Positions 13,060 to 23,719 of a stretch of DNA of 64,000 nt are shown in pieces; the stretch's first letter is position 1, and each line of letters starts with the position of its first letter. The stretch spans positions 9,646,501 through 9,710,500 of the forward strand of contig CM028926.1 of assembly GCA_016801845.1 (NCBI GenBank), in the 5' to 3' direction. The notes under the pieces are model-generated. The model had not been told where the DNA came from, ran no database searches, and saw nothing but the letters and a program-made list of their open reading frames with translations. The translations under genes were made by a program, and so were the position numbers. The DNA comes from Polydactylus sextarius. Taxonomy: Eukaryota; Chordata; Actinopteri; Polynemidae.

Positions 13060-16000
13060 CATTTACGTTTTTTGGGCGGACGCCTATCAAAGCTTTGTGT
13101 AAATTGAACATCTTGAAAACTGATTATAGACAAAACAGACGAAATGATGAAAATTTCTGTTTTTGGCCAAAAAGAAAAAAAAAAATAATTGCTGCGAAAA
13201 TTAAGATGCTTCATCTCATTGATGAAAAAAAAAAATCCAATATTTCCATAAAGAGGTGCTGCTCATTCACTGGCACATTGCCTGTGATGGCCTAATAAAA
13301 AGGAGAGATATTAAAGAGACAGTCATCTACCGTCACTTTGAAGTCTGTTTAGCCACTGACGATGAAATATTTCATCCCGGTTTTTTTGTTCAGGCAAACA
13401 TCTCGCCTGTTTCGCTCATATAATTACAAACAGTTGGTATGATGTGAATCATAGTGTGCCACTTTAACGCGGCGCTGCTGCCGAGTGCTGTTCGCTTTCT
13501 GCATGATCTGTTTCAACATTTACAATTCAGAGGCACAATGAAGTGAAGTATCAGAGCCAAAGAAGTGTGAGAAGAGGAAATGTTTCCTTTAACTTTATCT
13601 CCAATAATGAAGCTGTATTCAGCAGGTTGCTTTGCTTGATAATCAGGTTGGAAGATAAACTTAAAACATTGGCTGAAATTTATTCAGCTCAGCGCCACTC
13701 GGGCAAGTATCCAACCCTGGTTTTGGAGGTTATTTTTAATCCAAAAGGTCAACTGTTGCTTGTGAATTTGGGAACCTGGAAGCTATTTTGGTCCATTAGC
13801 GAAAAATGTTAATTTCTTTCCTGAGTCATGAAAGTTTCACGTTGAATTACTCTGAAGAAACTGCATCAGGAAATAAGGTTTATAAGTAAAGAGAGAGCTC
13901 CTGGTTATATGCCAAGAGAGACTCACAGAGTCCATTTCTACTTTTTTTTTTTTTTGCACTACTAAGCTGCCTCTTGCACGCCCCCAAATGAAATGACCGC
14001 TGGCAGGGATCATGGAGAATGTCTTTTGTGAAAAAGAGAGAGTAATACTATTGCAGCACAAACAGAAAAAAAAAAAAAAAGTTCCTGTCAGTGTCACCCC
14101 CACCTCCTCCCCAGTTTCTCCTCCTGGTTAATTTCCTTGGAGCCTGCAGGGCCAGCCAGTAGGGTAGATTTGACAGAGGACTTCTGACAATCCTGAGGAG
14201 AGCTGACACCGAGAGCGCCAGTCTCTCCATCGCTTGCGGCCAGATTGGAAGATGCTCAGCATGCAGAGAGCAGATGAGACAAACCAGAGGAGCCAGGAGG
14301 GCTGTTCGTACAGAGCTGGCTAAGCCTGAAATTTCTGAGAGGTACATGTGAGCACACACTGCCACACAGAGGTTGTAACTCACATGTCAGCTTGTAACTA
14401 AATAACCCCGCGATCGCTATGATTCCTGTGTTTTCAGAAATTGGATAATTAATAATTCAGCAGCTGATTATACGTTCAGGGACATCACACAACCAGATTA
14501 GTGAAACTCAGATCTGCAGAAATGTCTGAGTGTCACCTTCGTCTGTCTGAGCTCATGTGTGTGTGTGTGTGTGTTTTTCTTGGAGGCTCGGCTGAAGAGC
14601 GGCACCAGCTGGTCGTCTGCAGTTTATATCTCACAGCCGTGTCTCTGTGACCTTTCACAGCAGGATTTACATTTTCATTTAAATGCAAGTTCACAATAAA
14701 TTTCAAAAGTGGTGAAATTTATTACCCATCTGGTTTCTACACTATAGCTACAATTCTGCCTCATACAATATAAATAACACGGAGGGATTTGCACGCAGCC
14801 ATTTGCTCCCATCAACGTCAAATTACTACACAGTATATCTAAGTCACGGGTGTAAAAGTTTGGTAAAGACAAACGTGTAAGTACAGGGACGAGAAGGAGA
14901 CAGGCGAGTTCAAACAACAGCTTCAGGAGATGCTGCTCAGAAGAAAACATGTCACTCAAGCTGGTTGGGTCTGATTCATTTTTAGTGTCATGTTGAAGCT
15001 CGCCAGATCAAAATCTACATGTAATGAAAAAAAAAAAAACCTTGGCAATTATTTGTAGAAATATTTGTTATATATTCAACAAAATGACACCAGAAATGAA
15101 TCAAAAAACATGAATGAAGTCCCAGACAGTCATAAAACTCCAAGCCAAGGACAACTTTATCGTAAAAACTACTATGATATCACGAAGGACTCTTAGGGCC
15201 AAACACTTTTCTTTTTTTTTTCATCATTCCCCAAGGAAATGATTTACCTCTACTTTACCGTTACACGTCATCAGAAGTCGTCGCTAGTTGCTACGTAAAG
15301 ACAATGTGACGAGTCTCCATGACAACGGAATGACAACAAACAAACATGACTCGTTTGTGCCGATCAAGTTGACGATTGATTAAAAACTGACAAGATATTT
15401 GTTTATATCAAACTGACATTTCATCAGAAAAGAGTCCCGTTATCAAATGAATGAAAAACGTTAGCAAAGCGACAACTAGCGGCTGCTAGCTAACGTTAAC
15501 AAACATTAGTGATTAGCGGTTAGTTATAAGTTAGCAAACGATGTTATTTCAATGTTGAATTATGGTCAGATTGGTTGATATTTGGAGGTTACAGTGAACA
15601 CCAAAGGCAAACTGTTTTGCAGTATTGAAATTCAGTGAAATAGACTTATATCGTCATGTTTGCTAGCTAATATTAGCATGTCAACAGCGGGAGTAGCATC
15701 TACTAAGCTTAGCTAGCTAACAAAAGGCCTGTAATAATGCTAGCGAGATGAGTGGACAGGGTGGTCGAGAACTGAGATAATTTAACTGTCCGTTCGTTTT
15801 CAACGTTGTGTTTCACGTTGGAAAAGTTAAATTAATAATTTGTATCTATTTATTGATACACTTCTGCTGCTGGGTATTAAAAATGCCGCCTCAGGGGAGG
15901 GAGGGGGTGTTCGCTAACATCAGCCTCAAATCTTTAGATTTGGTCTTTGGACTTTTCTGACTTTAATTTTGTTTGTTTTACTTTGACAACAGATCACCAA

Positions 16001-16590
16001 GTCAGGTAAATGTCCACATGATGATGATGAATGTCTTGATTTTTAATATAAATTAGTAGTAGTAAAGTAATTGATAGTAAATACAAGTTCAAGAGTTAGC
16101 TCATTTTTTTCTCTGTCCGATCTGTTTTGTGTCCTGACAGTTGCTGTGCGACAGTATGAGTTTCAGCGACAGTCATGAAGTGGCTGCATTAGGCTCTAGA
16201 GAGACGTGGGGTGAAGTGAGATGACGCAAGGGCAGCAAATGAGTCATTTTTTTGTTTGTTTGTTTTGTTTTTTAAGTACTTTGTTGAGTAATGGTTAAAT
16301 GACCTATCTGAACGTTTGTTCTAATAATTATACAGTCCACTGTTGTTCTTGTATTCTGTTCTGTTTTAATGTGTACAGACAAATAAATAAGTTTTTATTA
16401 TGATTTGTCATTATTATTTTTATTTATTTACAAACAATGAAAAATTAATCATAGTGTTATGATCCTGGTGGACGTTACTCATGGTCTGTTCAAAGATTTA
16501 AGACCAGATCGTGTTTTCATGCAACCAGCAGCAGATTGGCATGTATGCAAAGCTCTAATTCAGACGTACAGTATAACCATGTGGTATTCA
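13060..16590. other. Intergenic, no gene seen
   Basis: No exon could be supported. There are A runs near 13170, 13225 and 14067, a TG run near 14557, and a stretch at 15470-15750 rich in GCTAGCTAAC-type words common in fish intergenic DNA. An imperfect RFX-like motif lies at 15313-15326. Open frames at 13543-13812 and 14048-14383 have no recognisable domain. Confidence 0.55.
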
Positions 16591-16594
16591 TAAC

Positions 16595-16775
16595 ATCGTT
16601 TCAATGTTGAATCAACCATATTTCAGTAATAGTACCATGTAGATGATGGATGAATCAATGTCAGCTATAATTGAAGTTTCAATGTCATTTCAACATTGAT
16701 GATAACGAGCGTCAGAAATCAACGTAGATTCAGTGCTTCTGCCTGATGCCATTTCAGTGTTGATTCAATGGCATT
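16595..16775. repeat. Degenerate CAATGTTGA-type repeat array
   Basis: The words TTTCAATGTTGAATCAACC, TTTCAATGTCATTTCAACAT, AATCAACGTAGATTCA and TTTCAGTGTTGATTCAATGG follow each other in both orientations. This looks like a decayed tandem or palindromic repeat of a type frequent in fish genomes. No gene is involved. Confidence 0.5.
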
Positions 16776-16805
16776 TTACATTTTTGACAACTGCATCCTT
16801 GTCTT

Positions 16806-16824
16806 GGTGCATGCTGGGAAATTT
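16806..16824 (+). promoter_or_regulatory. ZNF143/THAP11-like motif (reverse orientation)
   Basis: GTGCATGCTGGGAAATTT resembles the reverse complement of the ZNF143/THAP11 consensus. It is immediately 3' of the CAATGTTGA-type repeat. There is no transcript evidence. Confidence 0.3.
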
Positions 16825-16829
16825 CTCAT

Positions 16830-19800
16830 ACCACTACGTTTGAAGTGCTGGTCCTTGAATAGCTTTGTTTGGAGGGTATGTGACCCCACACCCTTCATCT
16901 GGAAGAGAATCGAGATAGATAGACCTTCTACTGACGTGAACGTGCAAAAAGAGAGGAGTAGGGGCTAAGGGGTAGAAATGCGATTGGCCCTAATACTGCT
17001 CTTGGACGGAGATGGAAAGCTGAATGAGTTTTCCATATCCAGAGTAAATAACAATCGAGTTTCAAGACAGCGCAGGGTTTTATAGTCACAAGCAGCAAAG
17101 CAGCCAAGTGAAATTTTGCTGCAGTGGTTTAAAAACATGGTCCCAGAGAGTCTAGTGGTAATTAGTAGAAGTTAATGGACCAAACTCCTGATTTTGCATG
17201 TTTTAGCCCATTTGCTAAAGACAACTTAAACTTTATATTAGAGCTAAAAACATTGCTTTTTTTTTTTTTACCTTTGAGGCAGCTAACTTGTTATATAATC
17301 AAACAATAAAATCTAATAGAGTATATAAGGTTTTCAGTATTAATGGAGCAGCAAAAAGAAATCAATGTCATTTGTCAAGATATAGTTATAGTTACTTTAT
17401 CAATTCAGTTCTCCGTCAGTGCATGGTCACACTTTATTGGCCAGTTTGCAGCTTGAATAGTAAAGAGACTGATTCAAACTTCCAAAACATTAACGATCCA
17501 CCATCGACTTGATGGTTCACCAACAAACCAATGAGTTTGGATGAAAATGACCCAAACTTTTCACATGACCTTCGACAGCGGTCTTATCTTTCTTTTTAGC
17601 CAAACTGGCTCAAATCCCAATGTGCAGATGGACCATCAAGTGGGCAACCACATCAGCGTTGGACGGTCAAAACAACCACAAAGTCTTAAAAGTTTCTACC
17701 AATCTACCAAAAGCCCAGAAGAAAAGTTTCTAGGGAGACTTACAGGCTCCAACTCTGAACTAGATTTTCTTCTCGATGTTTGAATAATTTCTAAAGATGT
17801 CTGTTTTTCATTTGTGACCAAGTTATGCTAACCAAACGTTGGCTTTGATCGTTGGCAACGTTGGGGCTCTAGTCTGACATCTAGTGGTAGTAACTATCAT
17901 CTTCAATGTGTTGTGACGTGTTATTATCTTGAGGAAACCGGGACAAAATTAATGGATTATTAATGCAATTTGCAGCAGGAGATAAAACTCAAAATGTGTT
18001 TGAGTTTGTCTTCTGAGACCGATCTCCCTGAAAAACCCCACATGTTGTCGGTAAAAGCAGCTTATTACGAGTGAATACACAGAGCCGCAACCTGCCGATA
18101 AGTGAATGTTTATTTATGGATTCATTTAAAGGATTTAAAATGTCTATAAGCAACAGAATAAATGAAGCATAATTAATGAGTTTATAACAGAGAGGTTGGA
18201 ACTAAACATGAATAAAGTCGATAATTGAATGACAAATTGAACTGGAAACTTTTGGTTTGGCAATAGTGAAATGAAGTGTTTAATGCTGAATTATCAGGAG
18301 ACTGTTAAGGGACAATTTACTTCAATTAAAAAAAGAAAAAAAGGAAAAACTGTCGGATATCAGCTCTTATCAGAGAAGAGAAAACCAAGTAAAGTTAATC
18401 TGCATTTTCAGAGTTGAGCTCCGGCCTCTTTTCAGCGCCGTCTCCACTCGCAGAGGTGCATTTTGGGTCGCCGTGGTGGTTGCCAGGCAACCAGGGTCTG
18501 GTAGTTAGGGGCCGCTCAGCTGATAGATGAAGCAGATTTTATAAAACTGTTAGTCGATTAGGTGACTAATCATCAGATACTAGATAAATAGTCAACTACT
18601 TCTTGTAAAGTCAATCTTGTAAATTTCTGTTAATTGTTACAATTAAACTGTTTATATAATAAACAATAATATATAATATATTGATTATATTCTCTAACAT
18701 TTTGTTCCAAAGCTGATGCAGATGATTGTGAGTTTTATTTATAATATTATAAGGCTTAAAAACAATCTGTTAAAAGACATTGTTATTAATACCAGCTGCA
18801 GCCTAAAATACAATTAATTCCCAGGGTTAATTAACAGTTTTCACTAGACGGTTGCAGTAAACGTCTGGGAGCTGAAATATGGTTACAAACTCTCAAATTA
18901 ACATCCTCTGGCCAGAGGATTGTTGCTGTTGATTTATAACTGAATTAACTAATGGGGGGAAATGGTACCAATGAGGATGAAACCTCATTAGAATATTTTA
19001 ATTGTGCTCACCTGTAGTGAACTGGATTTCTTTTGAACTAGACGAGTCCTATATTTACCAGAGAGCTCCTAGATCTCTGGATCTTCAACCCCCCCACTGC
19101 GCCACGTTTATATTCACTGCTGATCAGGTGCTCGGGTTGTTTCACATTCAAATGGCAGTTAGAGTTCCCGAGGTCGTGAATATGCCTCTGCTGCTCTCAG
19201 GTCTAATTCTGTATATTCACACCTGGCTGCCAAGGTGAGAGAGCTGGAGAGATAGCCAAATAATGATGTGTGGGAGTGAGAACGTGTCCAGGGCAGCCCT
19301 GGCCACTGTTCCTTCCACTAATGGTGGCCATGTCCAGCCTCTGATTAATTAAACATCCCTTGAGGTCATGGAGTCATGGAAAGCAATGTAATTTATCATC
19401 TGGCTCATGTGTAATGGAGTGTGGCCTACTGCAGAGTCGCTCATTAAGAGTGATAAACTCAGTCGTTGAATTCAAGACCTCTCAACAATTCAAAGAGGCC
19501 AGAGAAGACACGTCGCCGGGCAGAACTGGCACTGTTTGCTCCTGGAAACAAAATGATTGTAATTGTAATCGCTTGCTTTCACCTTGAGGTGAACTGGAAC
19601 AAAACTAGCTTTAACCAACTTCAAGGACGCGTAATATAATATAGCCTGAATGCTGTCGAGGGATTGTTTTGACTCCTGTAGCCTTTTCAAATGGCTGGAA
19701 CAAATATAGACACGTATTCTCTTTAATTTAAATGCCAAATAAAGCAACATTAGTAGACATATCTATCAGATCTCTGTTGATATTGCAGCTGGTTTGTGTC

Positions 19801-19840
19801 TCCAGTCATGATCCCTGTGGAGCCTCATGTCTAATTTTGA
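16830..19840. other. Intergenic, no gene seen
   Basis: AT-rich DNA without supportable exons. The only notable point is a perfect RFX-type palindrome at 18478-18492 in a local GC-richer patch (18415-18520). Open frames at 17288-17512, 17541-17783, 19002-19238 and 19360-19587 show no known domain. Confidence 0.55.
18478..18492. promoter_or_regulatory. Perfect RFX X-box palindrome
   Basis: GGTTGCCAGGCAACC is an exact inverted repeat matching both half-sites of the X-box bound by RFX-family factors (RTNRCC and RGYAAC halves with a 1-bp spacer). It sits in a short GC-richer patch with GCATTTTGGGTCGCC just upstream. No adjacent first exon could be identified, so target and function are unknown. 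Confidence 0.5.
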
Positions 19841-19844
19841 CTAA

Positions 19845-20384
19845 AGCCAAACGTATCTAAAGACTTATTTTTAACCACTAATAAAGCTCAAAATATCACT
19901 TCACTTCAGCAGTAGCATGAATAGGGTCCCTACACATAAACTGAAGTACTGATACTGATTCATCATTTTCCTGAACAAGAAGTCAATGTGTCTGTGAAGA
20001 GCCAGAAAAATGATGAATCTGCTGATGTGGAACAACCTTCATCACCAGTTGTTATAAAACCAGACGTTGGGTAAGTCTTGTAAAACAGTGTTTTTAATAA
20101 ACTCTGGGTTCACTTACTAAGTTATCAGTACTTCAGTTTATGTGTAGGGACCCTATTCATGCTACTGCTGAAGTGAAGTGATATTTTGAGCTTTATTAGT
20201 GGTTAAAAAATGACAATTTAGATACGTTTGGCTGACTGCCCCATTTACTTTCATTGTTAACTATTTGGTTGTGAAAACAAAAGACGATCAAACTCGATAT
20301 TACTTCAACAAACCTAAATTATCTCTTGATGGGTTGAGTTTGACTCTTATTCATGGTGAAACAGACTCTGGGTTCAAATTACCC
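19845..20384. mobile_element. Foldback MITE family, copy 2
   Basis: A 5'-truncated left arm (19845-19960) and a core (GATGAATCTGCTGATGTGGA) are followed by a complete right arm (about 20070-20384) ending TTCATGGTGAAACAGACTCT then GGGTTCAAATTACCC. Within the copy, a 70-bp part of the left arm is an almost exact reverse complement of part of the right arm. The 87-codon open frame at 20265-20528 is a by-product of the right arm. Confidence 0.75.
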
Positions 20385-20389
20385 CGAAC

Positions 20390-23100
20390 CAAAAACAGTT
20401 CATTGAAAGACACTAAAAAGCTTTTTAAAACAGACAAACTACACACTTCAACCAACAATTCTCTGTTGGCTAATTATTACAAGGACTTTCCCCACATTAA
20501 AGCTCCATTATTATTATATTATCTTTAAACTTGTTAAAATAACTACCACTAATCCATCTATTACAGATTTGCTAATGGCCATAAAAGGCAAAAAAAAAGA
20601 GGATTAAGAAAAAAGCAGAAGGACGAGTTCAAGATTTCTGGATAACACATACAAATATTAGTCATATTAATGTGGCAGAAGCCGCAGATTGTTGTCCAGT
20701 CTCTGATATAATACACGTATCAGGCTACTGACTGCCAGACCTTGTTTACAGCTAATAAATGCAACTAATTTGCATTAATTTGTGCCACTTCCGACTAAAG
20801 GCTCTTACATTATTGCATCTACACACCCTTTTCTTCAAACGCTGTTCGAGAAAATAACATCTCAGATTGTGGCTCATGTTCTATCGAAGCAGCAGGAGAC
20901 GAGTCGTCTTCGTCTGAGTCAGAGCCACAGATTTATAGACCTCGAGAAGATTTTTAATTTCTCCATCAACACCAGATCCTGAAAAATCCTCCAGTGGGAC
21001 TAAAATAGAGCTCAGAGTTGATTTATCACCAGGCATTGTTACATCTTAACATATTATTTTAGTTTTAATTTTTTCTAACATAATGAAAATGTTTGATGCC
21101 TCAAAAGAGACTAAAGGATGAACTGGGACCAATATGATGTAACGATTACAAGAAAAAAGACTTTGAATTCTCTTTCATCTCTGTGTAATGATGAGACGTG
21201 AGAAAATCTCACTCCTGGATTTGTGGGTTTTCTCCATTTGGTCTTAACCATGTTTTCTATAAAATGGATTATTGGAAATATCTGTTATATATAAAAATTT
21301 ACTTGCTGTTTTGCTAAATTTTACTATGAATTCCCTCTATGAAGCCAATTTCTTTGTTGTTTTGTTGTAAAGGGTGAAAAGCCAAAAAAAAAAAAGTGTT
21401 GCTGTTTAACATATTTCAACAGTAGCTTTAAAAAAAAAAACACTGAGCAGCCTGGACACCTCCTGACACTCTGGAAATTAGCGTAGCCTGTGATCAGCTC
21501 TTCCCTCCTGTGCCTCTTGTTGGTAAATGCAACAACATGACCCCGGGAGCGCGCCGCTGCTCATTGCCTGCCCATTTTCTCGGCTTCTCCTGCTGAGCTG
21601 CGTTGGTGTGACTCCACTGAACTTGCCCCCGCTGGGTAGAGAACAGCCACGAGGCCCCTGCAGCTGCACCCCTGCTGGAATATCAGAGCATCTGTCCCCC
21701 ACCTCTTCTTCCCCCTCCCTGAACACCACCCCTCCTGCGGCCTGCCTTTCAAACAGCGCAAGGCCATCTTCTCCCAGTACCAACACATTTTTTTTTCAAA
21801 GGCAAAGCCAACGCTTGGGGAATATATTATCATCACATCCCGAGCCCATCTGGTGGCACAACACCTGGGAGGGCGTTTTTAACTGATTCTCAAGCCCCCA
21901 CAACAGGAGGGAAACTCTTGCCCAACAAAGTTAATAAAAAATTCCTCTGACACTATGACTACTTAGTCATTAATATTCATTTTTATTTCAAACTCGTTTT
22001 CAGCTGTAATCAGTAAAGGTGACGTCTGATAAGAAAATGGCTTTTCTTGTTTCTTTTATCTGAGTTCTGATATCAGATATTAAAGTGGATGAAAAGAACC
22101 AAGAGCTATTTCCTTGTGGCCAAAAAAAAAAAAAAAAAAAAATCACAAAGGTGCACCAATGAATAGCATGCTGAGTTATAATAAGTTAGAATAGATGACA
22201 ATCATATGCAATAAAAAGCAGCAGAGGTCTAAAATTTGTTTAAAAATTTCTTTTCTTTCTTTTTCTTTCTTTCCTCTTGAAGCATGTTTTTTTTTTTTTT
22301 TTTTTTTGGCAGAATTCGCTGATTACATGGTTCATATAGCCTTTGACAAAGGAGGAAATTGGTTTTTTCATTATTCAAGTCCACCGGGACACGACAGGTC
22401 TCAAGTGGACAAAGATGGTCTTTTTATGTTGCAGGCGAAACACAGAAACACAGACTTGTGCATAAACAGGAAACACAGAAACACAGACTTGTGCATAAAC
22501 AGGTCGACACGAAGTGGAAGACTAATCCACAACTATAGACATAAACTATCTGCTCTGTCTTTGTTATTCACTGTCTACCAGTTGTCTGTGGTCATCTCTC
22601 TCTGCTGTTTCTAGGTGTCAGCTCTGGACTCTCCTTTTGTGAGTCACCTCCACCACCTCCTGTGCTCATCATGAGCCAAAATGGAGTAGAGCTGTAGCTG
22701 CTGTTCAGCATGCTCGTCAGGAAGTCCTGCTCCAGGTCTATTCAGCCTCTCAATTGAAGACCATAACCAGAGGATAATATTCAGCCACCACAGGGTCACA
22801 GAGGTTCTTTGTTTCCAAACTTAAGACACAATTTTAATAAAATGTTAAAGTGAATATTTGCTGGTACATTTAAAGAAAAAAAAAAAAAGTTGTAAGTATG
22901 CACTCACATTCCTAACAATCAGCAGAGGATTTGGATACAACTCAGAGCAACTAAATTACTAAATGCAGCTCAAACATTTTCCAATTTTCTGTCTTTTCAT
23001 AGAAATATTTCCAGAGATATGAATGTTAGGTAGTGTAATAACCTCAGCAGCTGCCAAGGCTGTTTAGAAACGAGTTTTAGTCGTTTTGATAGAAACATAG
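20390..23100. other. Intergenic, no gene seen
   Basis: No exon supported. A GC-richer patch at 21480-21880 gives overlapping frames on both strands (21527-21886 forward, 21478-21786 reverse) with no recognisable domain. There is an A run at 22122-22142, a T run at 22288-22308 and a short direct duplication at 22438-22503. Confidence 0.55.
22438..22503 (+). repeat. Exact 33-bp tandem duplication
   Basis: Two identical adjacent 33-bp units, each starting AAACACAGAAACACAG and ending GCATAAACAGG, occupy 22438-22470 and 22471-22503. Exact identity points to a recent duplication. Both copies keep an open frame because 33 is a multiple of three, but no gene is recognised here. Confidence 0.9.
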
Positions 23101-23102
23101 AT

Positions 23103-23717
23103 GGTCCAGAGTAACATGAACCCAGAGTGTATTTCACCATGAATACGAGTCAAACTCAAGAGATATTCTACGTTGGTTGAAGTAATATCCAGTTTGACCG
23201 TCTTTTGTTTTCACAACCAAATAGTTAATGATGAAAGTAAATGGGGCAGTCAGCCAAACGTATCTAAACTGTCATTTTTTACACATAAACTGAAGTACTG
23301 ATAACTTAGTAAGTGAACCCAGAGTTTATTAAAAACACTGTTTTACAAGACTTACCCAACGTCTGGTTTTATAACAACTGATGAAGGTTGTTTCAGATCA
23401 GCAGATTCATCATTTCCCTCACTCTTCATGGACACATCAACCTGTTGTTCAGGAAAATGATGAATCTGCTGATGTGAAACACCCTTCATTGCCAGTAGTT
23501 GTTGGGTAAGTCTTATAAAACAGTCTTTTAATAAACACTCTATACACTTTCAATACAGTATACGTTTGGCTGACTGCCCCATTTACTTACATTGTTAACT
23601 ATTTGTTTGTGAAAACAAAAAACAGTCAAACTCCATATTACTTCAACCAACATAAAATATCTATTGAGGGGGAGTTTGACTCATATTCATAGTGAAATAG
23701 ACTCTGGATTCAAATAA
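23103..23717. mobile_element. Foldback MITE family, copy 3 (most complete)
   Basis: Both ends are present: the left starts GGTCCAGAGTAACATGAACC and the right ends ATAGTGAAATAGACTCTGG then ATTCAAATAAG. The left arm runs to about 23365 and the core contains TTCAGGAAAATGATGAATCT. The right arm is shorter because of internal loss (about 23500-23717). The element codes for nothing. Confidence 0.8.
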
Positions 23718-23719
23718 GT

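Noticed and set aside
21478..21886. Overlapping frames on both strands in a GC-richer patch
   Set aside because: No recognisable domain and no consistent splice sites; GC-rich DNA opens frames by chance.
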